Of a DNA stretch of 31,194 bases, positions 7,976-15,311 are shown one piece after another (position 1 is the stretch's first letter; each line of letters begins with the position of its first letter). The notes beneath the pieces were generated by a model that was not told the DNA's origin, did no database searches, and worked only from the letters and a program-made list of their open reading frames with translations. A program made the translations under genes and the position numbers. Source of the stretch: an uncultured Collinsella sp. (GTDB taxonomy: Bacteria > Actinomycetota > Coriobacteriia > Coriobacteriales > Coriobacteriaceae); contig URTP01000003.1 in assembly GCA_900550835.1 (NCBI GenBank), forward strand, positions 1 to 31,194. The letters run 5' to 3'.

Positions 7976-9700
7976 CTACGAGCGCAGTGTAATTTTATCG
8001 CGCAGCGACTTGAGGTCTTCGGTAACAGTCCGGTCTTCCTGGATCATCTTCTGGACCTTTTTGTAACTCGTGCTGACGGTCGAGTGGTTGCGGTTGCCAA
8101 ATTCGGCGCCCACCGCCGTGGTCGTCATCTCGCACATCTCGATGGCCAGGTAGATAGCGATATGGCGTGCTTTGGCGATATTGGCGTTGCGACGCGGGCC
8201 GATGAGCTCCTCGTGCGTCACGCCGTACTGCTCTTCGATGACGGACTGAACCGTCTGGACGTTGATCTTTTTGGCCGATGTGTCAAAGTACTGGCTGGCG
8301 ATGGCGTCGATATCGTCAAAGGTGAGCTCCCCGCCCTCGCGCTCGCGGTCGCCCGCCTCGCCGGCGCAGCGCTCGCAGAAGCTCTCGAGTTCGCGGATGT
8401 TGGTGCCCGAGACCTCGGCCATGTGTTTAAAGTGCTCGTCGGTCAGGTGCCCGCCGTCGCCCCCATAGGCCGCCAGCAGCGAGTCGTCGCCTGCCTCGGG
8501 AGCGGCGACGATGGTGTTCTCGTAATAGCGCTGCAAGATCTTGTATTTCATCTCGTAGCTGGGCTCTGCGACCAAGCAGAGCATGCCGGCGTTGAAGCGG
8601 CTGGTCAGACGCTCGTCCATGCTCAGGTCCTTGGGGGCGCGGTCTGCCGCGATGACGACCTTCTTGTTGTTGCGGATGAACTCGTCCATGAGCTGGAAAA
8701 AGTAGTCCACGCTCGCGCGCTTGCCGATGATGTTTTGGATGTCATCGATGATGAGCACGTCCACGCCGTGGTATGCCTGCATGATAGGGGCGTTGCTCTT
8801 CTTTTGGCGGTCGAACTCGGTCATCAGGTCGTCCAGATATGCCTGGGAGTTGGCATACTTGACCTTGATTTCGGGCGACTTCTCGGCGAGCTCGTTTTTG
8901 ATGGCAAGCAGCAGGTGCGTCTTGCCCAGGCCCGATTTGCCGTAGATGAACAGTGATGTGCACGTGCCACGCTCGTCCGCGAGGGCGGCAAACTTGAGTG
9001 CCGAGCGATAGGCATGGCTGTTCTCGGGGCCGTAGACAAAGTTCTCAAAGGTAAATTTTGAGTTCGCGGCGAGCGGGGCTCCATCCGCATTCTGCTCGGC
9101 CGGTACGGTCGGTGCCGGCATGGGTGAAGCGGGGGTCGCAGCTTGCGTGGACTTAGTCGGCGCTCCGCCCTTCATCTGGTTCATCATGCGACGAAAATCA
9201 TCGGCCGAGAGCGTGTTCTTGATTGCAATGCCCGAATCCGCGCCCGCCGCTGCGTCGTGAGCGATAGGCATGTGCGTGACGGGTGCGTTCGTTGACGTCG
9301 CCGCCGCGGTCGGCAACGGTGCCATGGTTTCACGGGAAACATCGCCGTGCTGGTGCTCGATTGTCGGCACGTCGCCTGCGGAGGCCGGCACCGCCGGGGA
9401 GGCAGCGGGAGCCGCGGTGGGCGCCGTCGCAGCAGCGGATTCCGCCACGGCTCCTTGCGGTGCCACGATGTCGAGCGCAATCGGTGCAAAGGCGATTTCT
9501 TCCAGATAGGCCTCAATAGTCGGCTGATGCTTTTTGAGCTGCGCGATGGCAAAGCGCGAGGGGGCCTCGATCGTGAGCGTATCTTCGGTCAGGCTTATGG
9601 CGCGCGATTGCCCCAGCATGTTGATGAGGCGTGCATCTTGGCCGTCGCGCTGGCAAAAGGCGATGGCATCCCCCAGGATGATGCTTGCTTCCTCGTCCAC
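7976..9700 (-). CDS. dnaA: Chromosomal replication initiator DnaA
   Basis: DnaA binds oriC boxes and, with ATP, melts the origin. The 574-residue product has domain I (1-80), a long Ala/Pro-rich linker (about 82-210), an AAA+ domain with Walker A GKSGLGKT at 254-261, Walker B LIIDD at 316-320 and SRF at 367-369, and a C-terminal box-binding domain from about 480. The DNA-recognition signature reads GNRNHSTV at 535-542, where most DnaA proteins have GGRDHTTV, so the Asp and first Thr are Asn and Ser. The start is GTG at 9700 with GGGAGAG upstream, 15 bases after the stop of the GHKL-wHTH gene, so the two are probably co-transcribed. A parS-like sequence lies within the linker coding region at 9326-9341. 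Confidence 0.97.
   Translation of the reverse strand: MDEEASIILGDAIAFCQRDGQDARLINMLGQSRAISLTEDTLTIEAPSRFAIAQLKKHQPTIEAYLEEIAFAPIALDIVAPQGAVAESAAATAPTAAPAASPAVPASAGDVPTIEHQHGDVSRETMAPLPTAAATSTNAPVTHMPIAHDAAAGADSGIAIKNTLSADDFRRMMNQMKGGAPTKSTQAATPASPMPAPTVPAEQNADGAPLAANSKFTFENFVYGPENSHAYRSALKFAALADERGTCTSLFIYGKSGLGKTHLLLAIKNELAEKSPEIKVKYANSQAYLDDLMTEFDRQKKSNAPIMQAYHGVDVLIIDDIQNIIGKRASVDYFFQLMDEFIRNNKKVVIAADRAPKDLSMDERLTSRFNAGMLCLVAEPSYEMKYKILQRYYENTIVAAPEAGDDSLLAAYGGDGGHLTDEHFKHMAEVSGTNIRELESFCERCAGEAGDREREGGELTFDDIDAIASQYFDTSAKKINVQTVQSVIEEQYGVTHEELIGPRRNANIAKARHIAIYLAIEMCEMTTTAVGAEFGNRNHSTVSTSYKKVQKMIQEDRTVTEDLKSLRDKITLRS
9326..9341. promoter_or_regulatory. parS-like site inside dnaA
   Basis: GGTTTCACGGGAAACA matches 14 of 16 bases of the parS consensus TGTTTCACGTGAAACA. 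It encodes the VSRET segment of the DnaA linker, a poorly constrained region, so the DNA sequence may be what is conserved. ParB binding to this imperfect copy is inferred. Confidence 0.5.
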
Positions 9701-9715
9701 TGTCTCTCCCGTTCT

Positions 9716-11068
9716 TTAGCTCTGAGCTCGCACGCGAGCGGCGCCGAGTTCGGTCAGATGGTATTTCTGGCCATGCTTGATGACCAAGCCGGCCTGCGCC
9801 AAGTCATTGAGCGTGCGTGACCAAGTGGGGGCCGAGTTTCCAAACGCCCTCGCCAGATCGGTAGCACCGCACGCTTGATTTTGCGCCAGATAGCCCAGCG
9901 CGGCGTTGCCGCGATCGCTTACGAACACGTCCGGTTGTGGCTGCGCATACTGATTTGCTGCATTAGGATACATCATTTGAGCTGCTGGTTGTTGAGAACT
10001 CTGCATCGGCGGCATTTGCTGTTGAAAACTTTGAGGCCACTGTTGGTAAGGCTGCGGAGTCATCTGCTGGGCCCAGGGGTTGTACTGCTGCTGCGGCATC
10101 TGCTGGTACGGCTGCTGATATCCCTGCTGGTACTGCTGCGGGAACTGCTGGCCATACCCCAGTGGCGGCATCTGCTGATATGGATATCCCTGATGGTACG
10201 GCTGATAGCCCATTTGCTGGCCACCCGGTGCCCCCGTCGCCTGCTGCATTGCTGCTGCATCCTGATCCGCCAGCGGCATGGCCTCTGGCGCGTTTGGCGG
10301 CATCGACATCGATGCCGCCTGGGGCTCTTGTGTAGGAAGCATTCCGGGCTGCTGCATCTGTCCCACGGGGGGCTGCATCTGTTGCGTTGCCATGGGCTGC
10401 TGCGCAAAAGCTCCCGGCAGGGGATATGTGGGCTGCTCCGTCTCGGGCCGCACGGCAGCACCGCGTCCGCCGGCACGCTCTATTTCCTGCACGCGTTTAG
10501 GGTCCAGGCTTACCGTAACCACGGTGCCGTTGCCCATGTTGTCCTCGATGGACACGGCCCCGCCGGCGTTTTCCAAATACTCCTGCACCATGGGAAACCC
10601 TGCTCCGGTTCCACGGATGTAGCGCTTCATCTTGCTGTTTGCGCTGGTAACGCCAAAGTCGAAAGCACGCTCCTTGTCGTCGATGCCGGGTCCTTGATCA
10701 GCGAAGCGGATGGTGTCTCCGCCGTCCAGAATCGAGATGATGGGCTCGGCAAAGTGCGCGTGGATAAAGTTTTCGACAATCTCGCGGATGACCATGAGCG
10801 AGATATGGCCACCTTGTTCTTTCATGCACTGGTAGACGGTGTTGGTCGTCTCTTCCAAATACGTGCGGACATCTTGCGGATCAATGACGATCACACGCGG
10901 TGTCGACAGCATATCGTCATAGACGGCGATGCGCGCGGCGTACATGGCTTTTGGCGCCTGCGTGGTCGTCTGCTCGCCTTCCTCACGCTCTTCGCGCACG
11001 CCGGTGATGTGCTCGTTGTCGGGTGCCGGGTCTCCGGAATCGACCATGGTGTAAAAGTCGTCAGACAT
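9716..11068 (-). CDS. GHKL ATPase with Q/P/M-rich linker and C-terminal winged helix
   Basis: This 450-residue protein is not one I can name. Residues about 85-190 form a GHKL (HATPase_c) ATP-binding domain: an N box with Glu96 and Asn100 in REIVENFIHA, G1 box DQGPG at 124-128 and G2 box GTGAGF at 153-158. No dimerisation/His-phosphoacceptor domain precedes it, so it resembles SpoIIAB/RsbW-like protein kinases or stand-alone ATPases more than a sensor kinase. Residues about 205-380 are a Gln/Pro/Met/Tyr-rich, probably disordered linker. Residues about 384-450 look like a winged helix of the MarR/ArsR type (ATDLARAF, WSRTLNDLAQAGLV, then a wing). There is no signal peptide or membrane segment. 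It ends 15 bases before dnaA on the same strand and starts next to the candidate DnaA boxes, so a role in controlling dnaA or initiation is plausible but unproven. Confidence 0.8.
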   Translation of the reverse strand: MSDDFYTMVDSGDPAPDNEHITGVREEREEGEQTTTQAPKAMYAARIAVYDDMLSTPRVIVIDPQDVRTYLEETTNTVYQCMKEQGGHISLMVIREIVENFIHAHFAEPIISILDGGDTIRFADQGPGIDDKERAFDFGVTSANSKMKRYIRGTGAGFPMVQEYLENAGGAVSIEDNMGNGTVVTVSLDPKRVQEIERAGGRGAAVRPETEQPTYPLPGAFAQQPMATQQMQPPVGQMQQPGMLPTQEPQAASMSMPPNAPEAMPLADQDAAAMQQATGAPGGQQMGYQPYHQGYPYQQMPPLGYGQQFPQQYQQGYQQPYQQMPQQQYNPWAQQMTPQPYQQWPQSFQQQMPPMQSSQQPAAQMMYPNAANQYAQPQPDVFVSDRGNAALGYLAQNQACGATDLARAFGNSAPTWSRTLNDLAQAGLVIKHGQKYHLTELGAARVRAQS

Positions 11069-11151
11069 GCCGCTCGCAATCTTTCAAAAGGTTTCGAACA
11101 AATAGTAGCTCACCGTGCAATGTTTCTCATCTTTCGACAACTTTTCAAAAC

Positions 11152-11163
11152 CTGTTGAAAACT
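11152..11163 (+). promoter_or_regulatory. DnaA-box-like 12-mer, copy 2
   Basis: CTGTTGAAAACT, identical to 11205-11216 and to the minus-strand copy at 7950-7961. Confidence 0.5.
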
Positions 11164-11204
11164 TTGGAAAACGGACGAAAAGTTCTCAACATTGCCAACA
11201 TGAC

Positions 11205-11216
11205 CTGTTGAAAACT
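11205..11216 (+). promoter_or_regulatory. DnaA-box-like 12-mer, copy 3
   Basis: CTGTTGAAAACT, 53 bases downstream of copy 2, with the two flanking bases AC also shared. Confidence 0.5.
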
Positions 11217-11311
11217 CGATGAAATATCGTGAAAAGTTGCCATGCACCGTTAAATCGAGCTCGGCTTATGGGGGAACCGTGTGAACTGCGCAACCTTTTA
11301 CCTTTGATTTC

Positions 11312-11341
11312 TTGACATTTGAACATTGATTTCCCTACAAT
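11312..11341 (+). promoter_or_regulatory. Promoter of the rpmH-rnpA-yidD-yidC-jag operon
   Basis: A perfect -35 TTGACA (11312-11317), an 18-base spacer and -10 TACAAT (11336-11341) form a strong housekeeping-type promoter. Transcription would start near 11348, about 65 bases before rpmH. Confidence 0.85.
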
Positions 11342-11413
11342 CTTCAAGCTCACGTGTCTATATCTGCGTCCGCGCCCCCGCGGACACTCGAAATGCAGCA
11401 GGAGGAACTTAAG

Positions 11414-11548
11414 ATGAAGCGTACGTATCAGCCTAATAAGCGTAAGCGTGCCAAGACCCATGGCTTCCGTGCCCGTATGGCCACTAAGGGTGGTCGTGCC
11501 GTGCTCGCCCGTCGTCGCGCCAAGGGCCGCAAGCGTCTCACTGTCTAG
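11414..11548 (+). CDS. rpmH: 50S ribosomal protein L34
   Basis: This is the 44-residue basic L34 of the large ribosomal subunit, opening MKRTYQPNKRKRAKTHGFR and ending in an Arg/Lys-rich tail, which matches the family in length and sequence. The reading frame extends upstream, but ATG 11414 is the start: it follows the strong site AGGAGGAA (11400-11407) and gives the canonical N-terminus. It is the first gene of the rightward operon. Confidence 0.98.
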   Translation: MKRTYQPNKRKRAKTHGFRARMATKGGRAVLARRRAKGRKRLTV

Positions 11549-11568
11549 CAGCGATACACACATCTCGC

Positions 11569-11907
11569 ATGAAGACTATTAAGTCTCGGCAAGATTTCGA
11601 GCATGTGTTCAGTCAGGGGCGTCGTTTCAATCACCCTCTGATTCGAATGACCATATGTGAATCGGTTGGCGAAGGCGACTCCGGAAGGGTCGCCTTCGTT
11701 GGTGCTAAACGGCTCGGTTGTGCTGTCGTGCGCAACCGTTCTAAGCGTGTGATGCGCGAGGCCGCCCGCAGCTGTGGATTTCCCGTTGCGGGTTATGACA
11801 TCATCTTGTTCGCAACTCCCAAGACGAGGGTTTCCTCGCCGCAGGAGATGGACAATGCATTGCGTTCGCTTATGAAACGCGCCGGCGTTGCCGGGGAGGA
11901 GCGATGA
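11569..11907 (+). CDS. rnpA: Ribonuclease P protein component
   Basis: RnpA is the protein cofactor of RNase P, which trims the 5' leader of tRNA precursors. The 112-residue product has the usual size and the RNR signature as RNRSKRVMREA near residue 56, with an N-terminal SRQDFEHVFSQGRR segment typical of the family. It follows rpmH by 20 bases. No strong ribosome site is visible before ATG 11569. Its stop overlaps the yidD start. Confidence 0.95.
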   Translation: MKTIKSRQDFEHVFSQGRRFNHPLIRMTICESVGEGDSGRVAFVGAKRLGCAVVRNRSKRVMREAARSCGFPVAGYDIILFATPKTRVSSPQEMDNALRSLMKRAGVAGEER

Positions 11908-12128
11908 GCAATCACGTTTTGCGACGTGTTGCCATCGCTCCTATTCGCATATATCAACAGGTTATTTCGCCCTTATTGCCTGACGCCTGCATTTATTACC
12001 CAACGTGCTCGCAATACGCCGTCCAGGCGATTGAGAAGTACGGTGTTTTGAGAGGCTGCTGGCTTGCCGTGAGGCGCATCGCTCGCTGCAATCCCCTGCA
12101 CGTCGGCGGTTATGACCCTGTGCCCTAG
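11904..12128 (+). CDS. yidD: Membrane protein insertion efficiency factor YidD
   Basis: This 74-residue protein has the YidD hallmark CIYYPTCSQYAVQAIEKYG and the second Cys motif RCNPLHVGGYDPVP. YidD is a small amphipathic protein that assists YidC-mediated insertion. The start ATG overlaps the rnpA stop by 4 bases (ATGA), with GGAGGAG just upstream, so translation is coupled. Confidence 0.95.
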   Translation: MSNHVLRRVAIAPIRIYQQVISPLLPDACIYYPTCSQYAVQAIEKYGVLRGCWLAVRRIARCNPLHVGGYDPVP

Positions 12129-12157
12129 CGGGCACTCGCTATCGGAGGAAAACTTAC

Positions 12158-12928
12158 ATGTGGGATTGGATCGTTAACATCCTTTTCGAGCTGCTCAAGC
12201 TCATCCAGACCTTTGCGGTCGACTGGGGCCTGTCCATTATCATCCTGGTGGTCATCATCCGTCTGCTGCTGACGCCGCTTATGCTCAAGTCGACTAAGTC
12301 GACGGCACGCATGCAGGTGCTGCAGCCCAAGATGCTCGAGATCCAGGAGCGCTATGCCGACGATCCCCAGCGTCAGGCTGAGGAAATGCAGAAGTTCTAC
12401 AGCGAGAACAAGTTCAACCCGATGGCTGGTTGTCTGCCGCTGTTGATTCAGATGCCTGTCCTGTTCGCCCTATTTACGCTGCTGCGTAACCTGCCGGACT
12501 ACTTTAACGACGGCACGTTCTCGTTCTTTAATATTCTGCCCGACCTGACCACCACGCCGAGTGCCTCCTTTGCCGATGGCTTTATGGTCGCGCTGCCTGC
12601 GCTGGTCTGCCTGATCCTGTTCGCTGTCCTGACCCTGATTCCGCAGCTCTATATGTCGCGCAACCAGACCGGCCAGCAGGCTCAGAGCATGCGTATGATG
12701 GCCGTTGTCATGACGGTCATGATGCTTTGGATGGGCTGGAGCCTTCCCGTTGGTGTTCTGCTGTACTACGACGTCTCGTCTGCTTGGCAGGTTATCCAGC
12801 AGATTTTTGTGACGCAGAAGGTCATCGACAAGGCGAAGGCCGATGAGGAGGAGCGCCTTAAGAACGCGCCGCTGCAGGTTGAGGTCACTCGTCGCGAGAA
12901 GAAGCCGCGCCCGCACAAGAAGAAGTAG
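12158..12928 (+). CDS. yidC: Membrane protein insertase YidC/Oxa1
   Basis: This 256-residue polytopic membrane protein inserts membrane proteins alone or with SecYEG. Hydrophobic segments are visible at about 24-46, 95-112, 141-163 and 180-204. The conserved intramembrane arginine is Arg35 in VVIIRLLLTPL. A cytoplasmic amphipathic hairpin (about 50-85) precedes the NPMAGCLPLLIQMPV motif. The C-terminal tail is strongly basic (KKPRPHKKK), suited to ribosome contact. There is no lipoprotein signal at the N-terminus. Ribosome site GGAGGAAA precedes ATG 12158. Confidence 0.95.
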   Translation: MWDWIVNILFELLKLIQTFAVDWGLSIIILVVIIRLLLTPLMLKSTKSTARMQVLQPKMLEIQERYADDPQRQAEEMQKFYSENKFNPMAGCLPLLIQMPVLFALFTLLRNLPDYFNDGTFSFFNILPDLTTTPSASFADGFMVALPALVCLILFAVLTLIPQLYMSRNQTGQQAQSMRMMAVVMTVMMLWMGWSLPVGVLLYYDVSSAWQVIQQIFVTQKVIDKAKADEEERLKNAPLQVEVTRREKKPRPHKKK

Positions 12929-12945
12929 TGGGATATCAATCTTAT

Positions 12946-12957
12946 TTAGGTACCTAA
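12946..12957. repeat. 12-bp palindrome TTAGGTACCTAA, copy 1
   Basis: A perfect 12-base palindrome in the yidC-jag gap, 15 bases before the jag start. The same palindrome followed by C recurs at 16450-16461. It could be an operator; the function is unknown. Confidence 0.6.
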
Positions 12958-12972
12958 CTTTTGGAGTACGTT

Positions 12973-13542
12973 ATGTCTGAAGAGATCATCGAGGATATGC
13001 TTGAGGAGGTTGCCCCGCAGGTCGCGGGCGATTATCCCGAGATTGCACAGCGCTACAAGGCTGGTGAAGAGCTGACCGACGAGGAGCTCGACACCATTGC
13101 CGATGTCGCGATTTCCATCCTGCGTTCCATCCTTTCGCACTTCGATGCCGCCAACTCTCCTATCGATGAGTATGAGGGCGACGAGGGTGAGCTGATTCTG
13201 GATGTAACGGCTCCCGACCTTGCTGTTCTCATTGGCCGTCATGGTCGCACCCTTGATGCCCTTCAGGTTATGTTCTCATTGCTGGTGAGCCGCAAGCTCG
13301 GCTTTAGGTATCCGGTTGTAGTGGACGTCGAGGGATACAAGAGCCGCCGTCAGGACAAGGTTGCCTCCATGGCTCAGTCTGCTGCCGAGCGTGCCATCCG
13401 CACTCATAAGAGTGTTTCGCTTCCGCCCATGAATGCCTACGAGCGCCGACTGGTTCACATTGCACTTCGTGGCAATGACGCCGTCGATACTCATTCTGAG
13501 GGTTCTGACCCCGATCGCCATGTGGTGATTGTTGCTCGATAA
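12973..13542 (+). CDS. jag: RNA-binding KH/R3H protein Jag (KhpB)
   Basis: Jag/KhpB is an RNA-binding regulator linked to cell elongation and division in Gram-positive bacteria, usually encoded after yidC. The 189-residue product has a KH type-II domain with the GxxG loop as GRHG in LIGRHGRTLDALQ. It also has an R3H domain (YERRLVHIALRGN) and a histidine/valine end (DRHVVIVAR). The N-terminal ~65 residues are acidic and helical rather than a clear Jag_N domain. The start is ATG 12973, preceded by GGAG; an upstream in-frame TTG at 12961 lies within the ribosome site and is rejected. Confidence 0.92.
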   Translation: MSEEIIEDMLEEVAPQVAGDYPEIAQRYKAGEELTDEELDTIADVAISILRSILSHFDAANSPIDEYEGDEGELILDVTAPDLAVLIGRHGRTLDALQVMFSLLVSRKLGFRYPVVVDVEGYKSRRQDKVASMAQSAAERAIRTHKSVSLPPMNAYERRLVHIALRGNDAVDTHSEGSDPDRHVVIVAR

Positions 13543-13560
13543 TCTACTCGAGCTTATGCT

Positions 13561-13592
13561 AAGGGGACGTGGTTTCCACGTCCCCTTTTTTT
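13561..13592 (+). terminator. Terminator of the rpmH-jag operon
   Basis: A 12-bp perfect stem (13561-13572 with 13576-13587, loop TTT) ends in a run of seven T residues (13586-13592), 18 bases past the jag stop. The rsmG start lies 46 bases further on, so rsmG needs its own promoter or read-through. Confidence 0.92.
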
Positions 13593-13638
13593 GTCAAAAG
13601 TTCTCGATACACTGATTTTTGTCAGAAAGGAGCTTTCG

Positions 13639-14376
13639 TTGTTAGTACTTACTGATCAGCAGGCTGACGAGATGTTGAGTCGTCTAACTTCCTATTGCAA
13701 AGAGTATTCCTTGAGCGTAACTGATACTGAGCTGAGGAAATGTATTCAACATTTGGATTTGGTTCTGGAAACAAATAAGACAACCAATCTCACCCGTATT
13801 CTTAACATAGAAGATGCTGCGGTACTTCATATCCTCGACTCACTTGTTTTGCTCCCCTATATCAATAAGGCTCCTGAGGGAGCTTTGCTCGATATGGGAA
13901 CAGGTGCGGGCTTCCCTGGTATTCCGTTAACCATAACCACGCATCGTAAAGCTACTTATATTGACTCTGTTGGTAAGAAGGTTGATGCTGTCAATTCTTT
14001 TGTTGATGTTCTTGGATTGAAACATGCTCATGCGGTTCATGATCGCCTTGAAGAATATGCTCGAAGCCATAAGAAGCAGTTTTCTGTCGTAACCGCCCGC
14101 GCACTTGCCCCTCTACCGATTCTTGTTGAGTATGCTGCTCCGTTCCTCAAAGACGGAGGGCTATTTGTTATCACCAAGGGTAATCCTTCGGATGAGGAGC
14201 TTGCTTCCGGCATGTCAGCAGCTAAGATTTGCGGCTTCACTTTGCTTCTGAATGACGCAATCGATTTGCCTGAGGGCTTGGGCCACAGGGAGTTCATTGT
14301 TCTTAAAAAGAGTCATCCGGCATCCGTTTCATTGCCTCGTGCAAATGGCATGGCAAAGAAGAATCCGCTTGCCTAG
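13639..14376 (+). CDS. rsmG: 16S rRNA (guanine527-N7)-methyltransferase
   Basis: RsmG methylates G527 of 16S rRNA using S-adenosylmethionine. The SAM-binding loop LLDMGTGAGFPGIPL lies at residues 83-97, followed by the IDSVGKKVDAV segment and the VTARALAPL motif, all normal for the family. I choose TTG 13639 as start (245 residues): AAAGGAG lies 6 bases upstream at 13626-13632. Starting at TTG 13591 would place the start inside the terminator's T run. Base composition is visibly AT-richer than in jag or yidC: one 60-base line of this gene is about 42% GC. It begins the rsmG-parA-parB block, and the first parS follows its stop by one base. Confidence 0.93.
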   Translation: MLVLTDQQADEMLSRLTSYCKEYSLSVTDTELRKCIQHLDLVLETNKTTNLTRILNIEDAAVLHILDSLVLLPYINKAPEGALLDMGTGAGFPGIPLTITTHRKATYIDSVGKKVDAVNSFVDVLGLKHAHAVHDRLEEYARSHKKQFSVVTARALAPLPILVEYAAPFLKDGGLFVITKGNPSDEELASGMSAAKICGFTLLLNDAIDLPEGLGHREFIVLKKSHPASVSLPRANGMAKKNPLA

Positions 14377-14377
14377 A

Positions 14378-14393
14378 TGTTTCACGTGAAACA
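14378..14393. promoter_or_regulatory. parS site 1
   Basis: TGTTTCACGTGAAACA, a perfect match to the 16-base bacterial parS consensus bound by ParB. It begins two bases after the rsmG stop codon. Confidence 0.95.
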
Positions 14394-14416
14394 TAATGGA
14401 TACTAACAACTTGCAG

Positions 14417-14432
14417 TGTTTCACGTGAAACA
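14417..14432. promoter_or_regulatory. parS site 2
   Basis: Perfect TGTTTCACGTGAAACA, exactly 39 bases from site 1, with an unrelated 23-base spacer. Confidence 0.95.
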
Positions 14433-14455
14433 TGGCGGTTGATATCGAATCGGAA

Positions 14456-14471
14456 TGTTTCACGTGAAACA
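14456..14471. promoter_or_regulatory. parS site 3
   Basis: Perfect TGTTTCACGTGAAACA, exactly 39 bases from site 2, 40 bases before the parA start. ParB bound here could also repress parAB. Confidence 0.95.
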
Positions 14472-14510
14472 TCCTCCGTTTGACAGCTTTAATACACACC
14501 AGGAGGGACC

Positions 14511-15311
14511 GTGGGATTTCGCGACGTTAAGCGTTCTAAGAGCGCAAAAGACACGCGTATCATTGCAATCATCAATCAAAAAGGCGGCGTCGGTAAGTCA
14601 ACGACGGCTGTGAACCTTGCAGCAGCACTGGGTGAGCAGGGTCGTAAGACACTGATTGTCGATTTTGATCCGCAGGGAAACAGCACCAGTGGATTTGGAA
14701 TTGAAAAAGAAGACCTTGATCGCTGCATCTATGATGCATTGTTGAATGATGTGCCGGCAGAATCGCTTGTTCTTGATACAAATTGCAAAAAGGTATTCGT
14801 AATTCCAGCTACGATTCAGCTTGCAGGTGCCGAAATTGAGCTCGTAAGCGCAATTGCTCGTGAAACCCGCCTCAAAGATTTGCTTGAGCCGATTCAGGAC
14901 GAGTTCGATTTTATTTTCATTGACTGTCCTCCTTCGCTCGGCCTGCTTACTATCAATGCCTTGACCGCAGCAGACAGCGTTTTGATTCCGATCCAGTGCG
15001 AGTACTACGCACTCGAGGGCGTTACGAAGCTGCTAGAGTCAATGAAGATGGTCAAATCACGTCTGAACAAGGGCTTAGACACCTATGGTGTGCTTATGAC
15101 CATGTATGACTCGCGTACTTCTCTATCGAATCAGGTTGTTGAGGAGGTTCAATCGTACTTTGGTGATAAGGCATTTAAGACGCTAATCCCCCGTACGGTT
15201 AAAATCTCCGAAGCTCCGTCTTTTGGAGAACCGGTAATTACCTATGCACCTCAAAATAAGGGTGCAAAAGCGTATATGAACCTTGCAAAAGAGGTGATCA
15301 AGCGTGCCTAG
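14511..15311 (+). CDS. parA: Chromosome partitioning ATPase ParA (Soj)
   Basis: ParA is the DNA-binding ATPase that works with ParB-parS to separate origins and, in Bacillus, also modulates DnaA. The 266-residue product has the deviant Walker A KGGVGKST at 24-31 (signature lysine first), IVDFDPQGN as the A' motif and FIFIDCPPSLG as Walker B. The start is GTG 14511 with AGGAGG four bases upstream. It follows the parS triplet and overlaps parB by 8 bases. It is AT-richer than the flanking operons. Confidence 0.96.
   Translation: MGFRDVKRSKSAKDTRIIAIINQKGGVGKSTTAVNLAAALGEQGRKTLIVDFDPQGNSTSGFGIEKEDLDRCIYDALLNDVPAESLVLDTNCKKVFVIPATIQLAGAEIELVSAIARETRLKDLLEPIQDEFDFIFIDCPPSLGLLTINALTAADSVLIPIQCEYYALEGVTKLLESMKMVKSRLNKGLDTYGVLMTMYDSRTSLSNQVVEEVQSYFGDKAFKTLIPRTVKISEAPSFGEPVITYAPQNKGAKAYMNLAKEVIKRA

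Larger units (their letters stand above)
11069..11353. other. Origin-like box cluster at the strand switch
   Basis: This gene-free gap lies between the leftward GHKL-wHTH/dnaA genes and the rightward rpmH operon. It is dense in TTTTCAA/TTGAAAA motifs: TTTTCAAAA (11142-11150), TGTTGAAAA (11153-11161), TTTGGAAAA (11163-11171), TTCTCAACA (11183-11191), TGTTGAAAA (11206-11214) and TCGTGAAAA (11227-11235). The 14-mer ACCTGTTGAAAACT occurs exactly twice, at 11150-11163 and 11203-11216. This is best read as a cluster of variant DnaA boxes forming the second half of oriC and/or an autoregulatory site for the dnaA transcript. Confidence 0.6.

Noticed and set aside
11186..11563. Minus-strand frame over the box cluster and rpmH
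   Set aside because: It overlaps rpmH and its promoter entirely and shows no family features.
13591..13638. Longer rsmG start at TTG 13591
   Set aside because: It would begin within the T run of the jag terminator and has no ribosome site, whereas TTG 13639 has AAAGGAG at proper spacing.
14480..14485. TTGACA as a parA -35 element
   Set aside because: No acceptable -10 follows at 16-19 bases, which would fall on the ribosome site.
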